NCBI GenBank assembly: GCA_903854195.1
Contig: CAINVO010000017.1
Coordinates: 1-35,298, forward strand
Direction: 5' to 3'
Source of the DNA: an uncultured bacterium
GTDB taxonomy: Bacteria > Patescibacteriota > Minisyncoccia > Phycocordibacterales > CAINVO01
Length of the DNA: 35,298 nucleotides
The notes under the pieces were generated by a model. The model made no database searches. It was not told the origin of the DNA and saw only the letters and a program-made list of their open reading frames with translations. The position numbers and the translations under genes are program-made. Positions 18,744 to 26,927 of this stretch are shown here, one piece after another (within the stretch, counting starts at the first letter, position 1; the number at the start of each line of letters is the position of its first letter).

Positions 18744-19793
18744 ATGCAAAATATAACCTTAGAGAAGATCAAGGGGTGTTTGCTTGGTGCACAAATTGGC
18801 GATGCCCTAGGCATGCCGGTTGAAACCATGTCACACTCCGAAATCATACTCCTAAACAACGGGCAAGGTGTTGTGGGCTTTACTGACCCAATACAAAGCA
18901 GGATTCCCCAAATGGCAAAGTTGAGAGCTGGTGATACCACCGACGATTGGCAACTGACAGCAGTAGTGGCCGAGTCCATTATTGCAAGACAAAGTTGGAA
19001 CAAAGCTGATTGTGCTCAAAAACATGCGGACGCCATCAGAAAAAGCACCTTCGGTTGGGGTAAAACCACCGAAAATGCTATCCGTGACCTGATCAACAAA
19101 AAAAGACAGGTCGGCAGCGTCCCTGAGAACCTTGGCCCCAACAAGGGTTGTGGTAATGGCATCGCTATGAAAATTTCACCAATGGCAATTTATATGGCGA
19201 TTGGCGGGAAAGGAATATTCGGTGACATGTGTATGGAAATCTCGTATCTCACGCACCCCGATCCGAGAGCTGGATTTGCGGCCTTCGCGGTGGCACTTGT
19301 CATCCGTCACGCCCTTGAATCACAGATCTACGAGAACACCAATCCTGAAAACATCCTGACAAATGTTATCAATCAGGTGAGAGTTCTGGAAAAAGAATGC
19401 GGAGAATGGCGTTACAATCCAGATACCGTATCTGGACGATTGGAAAAAATCTTACCGCTCATCGGTAAACCAGATCAAATCCGCCAGGAACTCGGTAGTG
19501 GCTTTATTGCCACAGAAACTGCAGCCTTCACCATCGCCACATTTTTGTCTCACCCGACAGATTTTCGCGCTGGTGTACTTGAAGCCATTAATGCTGGTGG
19601 CGACACCGACACGAACGCATCCATAGTGGGTGCAATGATTGGCGCAAACCTGGGCTGTGAAGAAATCCCCAAAGAATGGAGGGAGTTCCGAACTGAATAC
19701 CAAGAGTCATATTTCCTCGCGACCAAGCTCAATGAGCTTCAGGAAAGACTGACCAAGGCATCGTTCCAAAGCCGAACCGAAACTAGTCGATAA
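18744..19793 (+). CDS. ADP-ribosylglycohydrolase (DraG/ARH-like) family protein
   Basis: GCLLGAQIGDALGMPVE, GDTTDDWQLT, C-terminal AINAGGDTDTNASIVGAMIGANLG metal-binding motif. Confidence 0.92.
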   Translation: MQNITLEKIKGCLLGAQIGDALGMPVETMSHSEIILLNNGQGVVGFTDPIQSRIPQMAKLRAGDTTDDWQLTAVVAESIIARQSWNKADCAQKHADAIRKSTFGWGKTTENAIRDLINKKRQVGSVPENLGPNKGCGNGIAMKISPMAIYMAIGGKGIFGDMCMEISYLTHPDPRAGFAAFAVALVIRHALESQIYENTNPENILTNVINQVRVLEKECGEWRYNPDTVSGRLEKILPLIGKPDQIRQELGSGFIATETAAFTIATFLSHPTDFRAGVLEAINAGGDTDTNASIVGAMIGANLGCEEIPKEWREFRTEYQESYFLATKLNELQERLTKASFQSRTETSR

Positions 19794-19820
19794 CGACAGG
19801 ACAAAAAGTCAAAAATAGAA

Positions 19821-19860
19821 AAGCGCGGTACCCATTTGATGGGTACCGCGCTTATTTTTT
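19821..19860 (+). terminator. Intrinsic terminator, 15-bp perfect stem
   Basis: AAGCGCGGTACCCAT-TTG-ATGGGTACCGCGCTT followed by ATTTTTT. Confidence 0.92.
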
Positions 19861-20578
19861 ATCTTATTTCCTCCCACTCATCTACGGCGGAATGTTTTAA
19901 GAAAAAAACAGAAAAAGCATTAAGAAACCAAGTTGAAAGCAACTTAGGCCAACCAACCTTATGTGCTCTACGTCCAGTGTGGTACACAACCATATCTAAC
20001 ATGCATTTTGTTTTACCAATTTTAGACAATCGATTAAAAAATTCATAATCCTCGCCCGCCACCAGTTTTTCATTTAATCCTCCAAGTTTTTTATACGCGG
20101 TAACTCTCATCATTTGAAACTCACCAGCCGAAACACCAATTCCAAAAATATTATTTAAAATAAAATGAAGTCTATTCAAATATCCGAAAACTAAAAAATC
20201 TCCAGTAGTCTGCATTTCTGGAAAAACTTTTATAGCTACGGTGAAAGCTACAAGACCCGGATCTGCATCAAATTTTTTTACAGCAGTGCTAAAAAAACTA
20301 TCTGCATCTAGAAAATAATCATCGGCATCGAGAAAAACAATATAATTTCCTTTTGCAATTGCCGCACCACTATTACGCCCAGCTGCTATTGTCTGACGGG
20401 TTTCACCTTTATATTCCACAACTTTTGCTCCATGTGCCCGAGCAATTTCTATAGTCTTATCACTACTTTTTCCATCTGAAACAATTATTTCTTTTTCACC
20501 TTTATATTTTTGGATACAATCGATAGTCTTTGCAAGAACTTTTTCCTCGTTTAAAGTTGGAATAATGAATGAAATCAT
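19859..20578 (-). CDS. Family 2 glycosyltransferase
   Basis: MISFIIPTLNEEKVLAKTI, YIVFLDADDYF (DxD), GEDYEFFNRL. Confidence 0.9.
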   Translation of the reverse strand: MISFIIPTLNEEKVLAKTIDCIQKYKGEKEIIVSDGKSSDKTIEIARAHGAKVVEYKGETRQTIAAGRNSGAAIAKGNYIVFLDADDYFLDADSFFSTAVKKFDADPGLVAFTVAIKVFPEMQTTGDFLVFGYLNRLHFILNNIFGIGVSAGEFQMMRVTAYKKLGGLNEKLVAGEDYEFFNRLSKIGKTKCMLDMVVYHTGRRAHKVGWPKLLSTWFLNAFSVFFLKHSAVDEWEEIR

Positions 20579-20592
20579 TTTTTAAAATTTAT

Positions 20593-21207
20593 TTATAATT
20601 TTAAGGACCCTTCCTTAATATATTTACGGACAAAAACAGTAAAACCATACGCTAAAGCACATAGGAACAAAACTCCAACAGCAAGAAATACTTCTTTAAA
20701 GCCTTTAGCAATTTGAGAATAAAACTGCCCAAACCAGTAACCAACTGAAAGCAATACTGTAACCATAATTATTTCACCTAATGCATTTATGGCTATATAT
20801 TTTTTTATAGGGATCTTGCTTGCACCTGCTGCAACAATAGTCACAAGCGCCAAACCAAAACCAATTGTAACCTTAGAACCAAGAAGTATTTTTGTTTGGT
20901 GTTCAGTTAAAAGTTTTTTCATTTTTTCAAAAAGGTCAGCAGTGACACCAAAAAATTTTCCATTTTTACGTATCAATGGCTCAGCAAAATAATATCCGAC
21001 AGCATACCATCCAATATCCGCCAACAGGTCACCTAAAACCAGTACTGTAAAAAGTGGAACTAAACTGAATACATCAAATCGAAGAAAAAATCCTGCTGCA
21101 ACCATCAAAATAGGACCTTCTATTATTGCCCCTATAAAAACCAAAAAATATTTGGTATAGGAAGCCAGGGTTAGGGCATATATAAGCACTTCTGGTAGTT
21201 GTTGCAT
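20593..21207 (-). CDS. DedA/SNARE-associated (VTT domain) family membrane protein
   Basis: Several TMs; EGPILMVAAGFFLRF, LGDLLADIGWYAVGYYF, GEIIMVTVLLSVGYWFG. Confidence 0.8.
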   Translation of the reverse strand: MQQLPEVLIYALTLASYTKYFLVFIGAIIEGPILMVAAGFFLRFDVFSLVPLFTVLVLGDLLADIGWYAVGYYFAEPLIRKNGKFFGVTADLFEKMKKLLTEHQTKILLGSKVTIGFGLALVTIVAAGASKIPIKKYIAINALGEIIMVTVLLSVGYWFGQFYSQIAKGFKEVFLAVGVLFLCALAYGFTVFVRKYIKEGSLKL

Positions 21208-21258
21208 ATTATTTTAAAAAATTTATATTTAGGTTAGTCAGATAAAATATCAAAACTA

Positions 21259-22545
21259 TTACCTAATTTTTGTAATATCTCTAGAATAAAATAATCCAAG
21301 TGTCCACTCATTCAAAATGTAAAAACGTTTACGCCAAGAGAAGAACTTAAATAAATAAATCGTTCTCCACATCCACCAAGCAAACTTTCCACTAATCTTC
21401 ACTCCCCCAACATCTCCTACTGCATACCACTTTCCAATTGAAACAAGTGACCCCTTTGATTTATATTTGAATATTTTCAGTTTGTTATCATTACCATATA
21501 TAGTCGACATAACATTTTGGAAAACAATATTTGCTTGTTGTGTTGCAACTTGGGCAAGCATTGGTGCTGGCGTTCCATCTCCTCCAGTAGATGTATCCCC
21601 TAGTACAAAAATATTTTTTGATGCTCGCAAAAAACTGTCTACTATTATCCTTCCAGATGGATGTCTGTTTACTCCCTGAATATCTAATATTGAAGGCTTT
21701 ACCCCAGCCACCCAAAGAGTAAGTCCCGACGGAATTTTTGTTGTATGGTCTTCCAAGCCAATGGCCACAGCACTCTTTATTTCAACAAAATCTTTTCCAA
21801 CACTAACTACCGATGTCGCAATTTTTACATTTATATCTTTTTTTATAAGTTCATTGAAAGCCGTCTTTCTAAGTTTGGGATGAAACTGAGACAACAAATC
21901 TGGAGATGAAGCAAGCAAAGTTATACTGACATCTTCTTTTAAAATTGAAAAACCATAAGAAGGTAGGAGTGTTTTAAAAACCAACTCTGAAAGCTCTGCG
22001 GCTATTTCCACACCAGTAGCACCGCCTCCTACAACAACAAAGGAAAGCATTTTTTTACGAAGATCTGAATCATGCACAATTGATGCATCTTCAAAGGCAT
22101 CAATTATTTTTGACCTCAGGGTCAACGCGTCTAAAAGATTTTTTAGAGTAAGGCTATTTTCTTCAGCGCCTGGTGTCCCATAAAAATTTGTTTCTGCACC
22201 AGAAGCCATCACTAGATAATCGTATACTATCTGACACTTGTCCGTAGTTATTGTTTGAGATGCAGTGTCGATTGATTTTACTGATCCTTGGAGCACCGCC
22301 ACACCTAAAGGCTTACCTGTTGATCTTGAAGGCTTAAAGATCTGCCGAAGTGGCTCTGCTGCTGATGCATGAGAAAGCCCACCAGTTGCAACTTCGTGCA
22401 AAAGAGGTGTAAATAGAAAATAATTCGTGCGATTGATGATAGTAACTTTTATCTTGCCTTTCTTGGCCAATTTTTCTAGTTTTCGTGCAGTATAAATTCC
22501 ACCAAACCCCCCGCCAACAATAACAATATGTGGAATATTCATCAC
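21259..22545 (-). CDS. NAD(P)/FAD-dependent oxidoreductase, type II NADH dehydrogenase-like
   Basis: HIVIVGGGFGGIYTARKLEKL, FTPLLHEVATGGLS, VVVGGGATGVEIAAELSEL, NIFVLGDTSTGGDGTPAPMLAQVATQQA. Confidence 0.9.
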   Translation of the reverse strand: MMNIPHIVIVGGGFGGIYTARKLEKLAKKGKIKVTIINRTNYFLFTPLLHEVATGGLSHASAAEPLRQIFKPSRSTGKPLGVAVLQGSVKSIDTASQTITTDKCQIVYDYLVMASGAETNFYGTPGAEENSLTLKNLLDALTLRSKIIDAFEDASIVHDSDLRKKMLSFVVVGGGATGVEIAAELSELVFKTLLPSYGFSILKEDVSITLLASSPDLLSQFHPKLRKTAFNELIKKDINVKIATSVVSVGKDFVEIKSAVAIGLEDHTTKIPSGLTLWVAGVKPSILDIQGVNRHPSGRIIVDSFLRASKNIFVLGDTSTGGDGTPAPMLAQVATQQANIVFQNVMSTIYGNDNKLKIFKYKSKGSLVSIGKWYAVGDVGGVKISGKFAWWMWRTIYLFKFFSWRKRFYILNEWTLGLFYSRDITKIR

Positions 22546-22623
22546 AACATTATAAACAATTAAGACAACTAAATAAAGCTAAAATCAAGCCTTTTTCCCA
22601 TTTTATGCTATACTGCCCACATT

Positions 22624-23472
22624 ATGAAAAAAGTACCCGTGCCAGTAGAGCCAAAAAACACGTATCCTATGAGAATAAACAAATACCTTGCTCTCAAGGG
22701 TTATTCCACTCGTAGGGGCGCAGATGAGCTTATAGAGAAGGGTCGTGTGCTAATAAATGGCCGTCTAGCTGAACTTGGATCAAAGGTTATTGAAGCTGAT
22801 GTGATCGAAGTCAGAAACAATAGAAAACCTGAAAGTTATGCATATTATGTATACAACAAGCCGTCAGGAGTCATTACTCACTCCCCACAACTTGGAGAAA
22901 AAGACATAAGAAATTCCCTACGTATTTCAGAAAGAAGCCCTAAAAATAGCTTTTCAAAATCAGCTGGCCCAGAAAATGGAAAGACAAAACTACCAGGACC
23001 GATTGAAGCTGATATTTTTCCAGTTGGAAGACTTGATAAAGCATCCAATGGACTGATGATCCTTACAAACGATGGCCGTATTACAGACCGCCTACTCAAC
23101 CCTATTCACACACATGATAAAGAGTATGTGGTTACCACTCTAAATACACTTCGTTCAAACTTTGCAAAACAAATGGAATCAGGTGTTGAAATAGGTAACA
23201 ATGAAGGAAATAAGGACAAAGAAGAATCATACGTCACAAAACCCTGCAAAGTAGAAATCATAAACAACAAGACATTTAGAATTATTCTAACAGAAGGAAA
23301 GAAACATCAAATTCGCCGTATGTGTTCAGCCTTGCACAATGAAGTTGATGAGCTTAAAAGACTCCGTGTAGCCAACATAAAGCTTGGATCACTTGGCATA
23401 AATCAATACAGAAAAATTACTGGAGAAGAACTCAGTGAATTCTTAAAATCTCTTGGTTTAAAAAATAACTAG
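22624..23472 (+). CDS. S4-domain rRNA pseudouridine synthase (RluB/RluF-like)
   Basis: MRINKYLALKGYSTRRGADELIEKGRVLINGR (S4 domain), PVGRLDKASNGLMILTNDG catalytic motif, EGKKHQIRRM. Confidence 0.92.
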   Translation: MKKVPVPVEPKNTYPMRINKYLALKGYSTRRGADELIEKGRVLINGRLAELGSKVIEADVIEVRNNRKPESYAYYVYNKPSGVITHSPQLGEKDIRNSLRISERSPKNSFSKSAGPENGKTKLPGPIEADIFPVGRLDKASNGLMILTNDGRITDRLLNPIHTHDKEYVVTTLNTLRSNFAKQMESGVEIGNNEGNKDKEESYVTKPCKVEIINNKTFRIILTEGKKHQIRRMCSALHNEVDELKRLRVANIKLGSLGINQYRKITGEELSEFLKSLGLKNN

Positions 23473-23499
23473 TCAGAAAAAGGCCGACAAAATAAGGAC

Positions 23500-23567
23500 G
23501 GTAAATGGAACTCCTAAAACACAAAATCGCCCATGACTAGGAGGCGATTTTGGTAGACTTATTTACC
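23500..23567 (+). other. Structured intergenic RNA candidate (nested helices)
   Basis: Outer GGTAAAT (23500-23506)/ATTTACC (23561-23567); inner CAAAATCGCC (23522-23531)/GGCGATTTTG (23543-23552); CTCCT (23511-23515) can also pair with AGGAG in the loop region. May only be a terminator region. Confidence 0.4.
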
Positions 23568-23808
23568 CTATTAGTATCAACTGCAATTGGTTTAAGTAGC
23601 TTTACAATTTTTATTTTATTATTTTTTAGTTGTTTTTGTTTTTATTTTTCCTTTGTTTTTTATTAGATTAAATTAATATCGAATAAATACTTATTATTTA
23701 TCACTAGTAATTTACTCTGTAATTTTATTGCTAATAACTCGACCCTCACCTATTGATACATTCCTATATTCAGAATATTTCTTGACATTTTTATAAATTA
23801 TTTTGTAT

Positions 23809-24657
23809 TTATTGTGCAGGCTCATCATCAGAACTTGTAGCAACTTTTGTAATACCAAAAGCGTGTATTTCATTGCCTACAATGTCTCCAGCAATAAACA
23901 CTCTGTCTCCTATTTGAATAAAACCTGCAGTCTGAATTTCTGGAGGTAACACAACTCTCAAATCTTGGCTGCCAGAAAGTGGCTTAAAATCAGTACCTGT
24001 AGCTATACCTATATCTGTAGTGGAGGCAATTCCGAAATCACTGTCATTATCAGATTTTTCATCTGAAAGAATAAAGCCGTCAGTAGTCGTAGAGATAACA
24101 TTTCCTCTAAAAACACCTTGGTTCTTTGGGGGTGTACGCAAACCGTGATAAAAACCACCAAGCATTGGCCCAAATAAAGGCATGGGGTTTTTTCTTTCTT
24201 CCCTATGTAAAATATCGCGATGAATTGAGGTTGTTGTAATCAAACACCCAGCAGCAATAACAATTACCGAACTCCCGACAACCAAATAAAGCAGTGGGCT
24301 CCTATATCCAAAAGTAAATTTCTTCAAAAGCCAATCAAGAGAAGCCATAAGAAGAATATCTATTGCAAACAAAAGCCAAGGAAAAGCCAAAATAAATAAC
24401 AATATTCCTCTAAATCCGAATCCGAGTAAAAGCATTCTTCCACTAATTACCAAACCGAAAAATATAAAACTTATAATAAAGGCAGATATCAAAAGAATAA
24501 ATAATGCCACCAAGCACAAAAGAGCCACTTTTAAAGTGAAGAAAACCTTTGGTCTCATGCTGATCTGACCCTCTTTTATTTTTTTAAGCAATTCCTCATG
24601 ATTGTTTGCCGTATCATGATTGATTTCGTGATTATGATTTTCGTTGTGATTATTCAT
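23809..24657 (-). CDS. Multi-TM hypothetical protein with His-rich N-terminus, paired with an ECF sigma factor (possible anti-sigma/regulator)
   Basis: N-terminus MNNHNENHNHEINHDTANNHEELLKKIKEGQISMRPK, several TMs, extracytoplasmic C-terminal beta-rich region (VFRGNVISTTTDGFIL...IQIGDRVFIAGDIVGNEIHAFGITKV). Confidence 0.65.
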   Translation of the reverse strand: MNNHNENHNHEINHDTANNHEELLKKIKEGQISMRPKVFFTLKVALLCLVALFILLISAFIISFIFFGLVISGRMLLLGFGFRGILLFILAFPWLLFAIDILLMASLDWLLKKFTFGYRSPLLYLVVGSSVIVIAAGCLITTTSIHRDILHREERKNPMPLFGPMLGGFYHGLRTPPKNQGVFRGNVISTTTDGFILSDEKSDNDSDFGIASTTDIGIATGTDFKPLSGSQDLRVVLPPEIQTAGFIQIGDRVFIAGDIVGNEIHAFGITKVATSSDDEPAQ

Positions 24658-24683
24658 GTTTTTATTTTTTCTTCATTTTTTCC

Positions 24684-25328
24684 TTACTCACTTGGTTCGT
24701 ATTTTAGACCTAACTTTTCATATACCTTTTTTAATGCCTCTTTTCCTCTTTTTAAACGTATGCCTACTGTACCTGTCGGTATACGCAGGACATCAGATAT
24801 CTCCTTATACCCCAAACCTTCTATGTAATATAGAATCATTATTTCTCTATATTGAGGGGAAACCTGATCAAGACCTTTCTCTATCATGATCTTCATTTGC
24901 TTTTGTTCCCTCTCAGCATTTGATGGGTCCTCGTATATTGGATGAGAAACGAGTGTATCTAAATCAAAAAAATGAAGTGAATCCTTAAGACTTTTTTTCA
25001 GACCGTTAACAAAAGTATTATGAGCAATACGATATATCCAAGGGGAAAATTTTTGTGTTGCATCAAAACCTTTAATATTTTTATACACTTTTATAAAAAC
25101 ATCTTGAACAAGGTCTTCTATGTTGTCAGGATTTGAAAGGAACCTTCTACCATAACGAGTAAGCTTTGCATCATATCGGGACATTAGCATCCCGAAACGC
25201 TCTGAATTTCCACTTTGAACGAGCAGGGCGAGCTCTTCGTCTGTCATTTCTAGTTCATTAGCCGTTTCCTCTGAAACCTCTCCTATTTTCTCCTTTGGCA
25301 TTTTTCCCTCTTTTTCTGTGGAGCTCAT
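24684..25328 (-). CDS. RNA polymerase sigma factor, sigma-70/ECF family
   Basis: NIEDLVQDVFIKVYKNIKGFDATQKFSPWIYRIAHNTFVN (region 2) and QYREIMILYYIEGLGYKEISDVLRIPTGTVGIRLKRGKEALKK (region 4). Confidence 0.95.
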   Translation of the reverse strand: MSSTEKEGKMPKEKIGEVSEETANELEMTDEELALLVQSGNSERFGMLMSRYDAKLTRYGRRFLSNPDNIEDLVQDVFIKVYKNIKGFDATQKFSPWIYRIAHNTFVNGLKKSLKDSLHFFDLDTLVSHPIYEDPSNAEREQKQMKIMIEKGLDQVSPQYREIMILYYIEGLGYKEISDVLRIPTGTVGIRLKRGKEALKKVYEKLGLKYEPSE

Positions 25329-25458
25329 TTGTGGTATTTAAATACTATTACAAAAACGGCTAATAAATATTTCAACCTTTAATTTAGGGCTTAAATTTAA
25401 GACCTAACTATAAAATCAATTATACACCCTTAAACACCTTAACAACCTAGATACACTG

Positions 25459-26826
25459 CTATATGCCCCGATCAATAACCTTAACAGATGCCCCAATCTT
25501 AGATAGTCTCCCTGCAATATCTTCATACCCACGGCGAATAGCATAAACATTTCGGAGAACCGAAGTTCCCTCTGCAGCAAGCATAGCCACCATTATCATA
25601 GTAGATGGTCTAAGTGCTGGTGGGCATATAATCTGAGTACCCTTGAGCTTTGTAGCTCCTTGTACATATACTCGGTGTGGATCAGCAAGAGTAATGTCTG
25701 CACCAAGCCTATTGAGCTCCGTAAAATATATCGCACGGTTTTCCCACATCCAATCGTGAATCATTGTGTTACCTTTTGCTTGTGTGGCAATAGGTACAAA
25801 AAAAGGAAGATTATCAGTGTTTATTCCTGGGTATGGCTGGGCATGAATCTTGTCGTGAAGAGAATGAAGCACCGATGGAAAAACTGTAATATCACAAAGT
25901 TTAGTTCCCCCATTTTTTGCTTTATAAATCTTTGAGGATTCATATTTCAAACCCATTTTTTCTAATTTCAAAAGTTCTAACTTTAAAAAATCTATTGGGC
26001 AACGTCTAACTGTGAGCTTAGACTTTGTCACAATAGCCGCTGTCAAAAACATCATAGACTCTGTTGGGTCTTCACTATTTGAATATTCTATTGGTATGTC
26101 TATTTTTTTTAGACCATGAACAGTGAGAGTGGTTGTACCAATACCCTCAATCTTTACGCCAAGCTTCTCAAGAAAAAAACAAACCTCTTGAACTTGGTAA
26201 TTTGGTGTTGCAAAATCAATTGTAGTTTTACCAGGTAGTCCTGCTGCAGCCATGATTATATTTTCAGAGGCAGTATCACTGGACTCATACATTACAACTT
26301 CTCCAGCCTTCATTTTTGAAGCATCAATTTGGTATTCAGTATCAGTTGTATTTATCTCTACACCAAGATGTTCAAGTCCATACTGATGAGCAGCGATTGT
26401 TCTCTTCCCCATTTTGCATCCACCAGCATGAGGAATGCTAAACTTTTTTTCTGAGTGAATCATAGGACCAATAAACATAAGCACTGATCTAATACGGCTA
26501 GATGCCAAACTATCAATTTCACCCATCTTAAATTTCTTAGGTGGAACAATCTCTAAAGTATGTTCCCCATTCCATTCAACAGAAATACCAATACTCTTCA
26601 TTACTTCGATGATTCGGTTGATTTCTTCGATGCGAGGAATACCATGTAATACTGTTTTTGATTTATTTAAAAGTGAAGCACAAAGTAGTCCAAGAGCACC
26701 ATTTTTTGATGTATTTGTAGTAATCTCTCCATGCAACTTTTTACCCCCAACTATCTCAAAATCATCAGTTTCCAAGTCCTTGTATGTCTTTGCAGGAATT
26801 GCCTTTTTATTGTTTGTTTTGCTCAT
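25459..26826 (-). CDS. murA: UDP-N-acetylglucosamine 1-carboxyvinyltransferase
   Basis: EPSP-synthase fold; NTSKNGALGLL (Lys-Asn pair), AGGCKMGKRT with the Cys retained at the catalytic loop, SNSEDPTESMMFL, ALRPSTMIMVAMLAAEGTS. Confidence 0.9.
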   Translation of the reverse strand: MSKTNNKKAIPAKTYKDLETDDFEIVGGKKLHGEITTNTSKNGALGLLCASLLNKSKTVLHGIPRIEEINRIIEVMKSIGISVEWNGEHTLEIVPPKKFKMGEIDSLASSRIRSVLMFIGPMIHSEKKFSIPHAGGCKMGKRTIAAHQYGLEHLGVEINTTDTEYQIDASKMKAGEVVMYESSDTASENIIMAAAGLPGKTTIDFATPNYQVQEVCFFLEKLGVKIEGIGTTTLTVHGLKKIDIPIEYSNSEDPTESMMFLTAAIVTKSKLTVRRCPIDFLKLELLKLEKMGLKYESSKIYKAKNGGTKLCDITVFPSVLHSLHDKIHAQPYPGINTDNLPFFVPIATQAKGNTMIHDWMWENRAIYFTELNRLGADITLADPHRVYVQGATKLKGTQIICPPALRPSTMIMVAMLAAEGTSVLRNVYAIRRGYEDIAGRLSKIGASVKVIDRGI

Positions 26827-26881
26827 TTTTTATGTGTTTAGGAGGCTATTTTAACATTTGGTTTGGTAATAGCAAAACAAA

Positions 26882-26921
26882 ATAAAACACCCCTTGCCGA
26901 TATCGGCAAGGGGTGTTTTAT
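26882..26921 (-). terminator. Intrinsic terminator, 40-bp uninterrupted perfect palindrome
   Basis: ATAAAACACCCCTTGCCGAT|ATCGGCAAGGGGTGTTTTAT; followed on the minus strand by TTTGTTTTGC, immediately downstream of the 26928..28286 gene. Confidence 0.85.
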
Positions 26922-26927
26922 CTTTTA

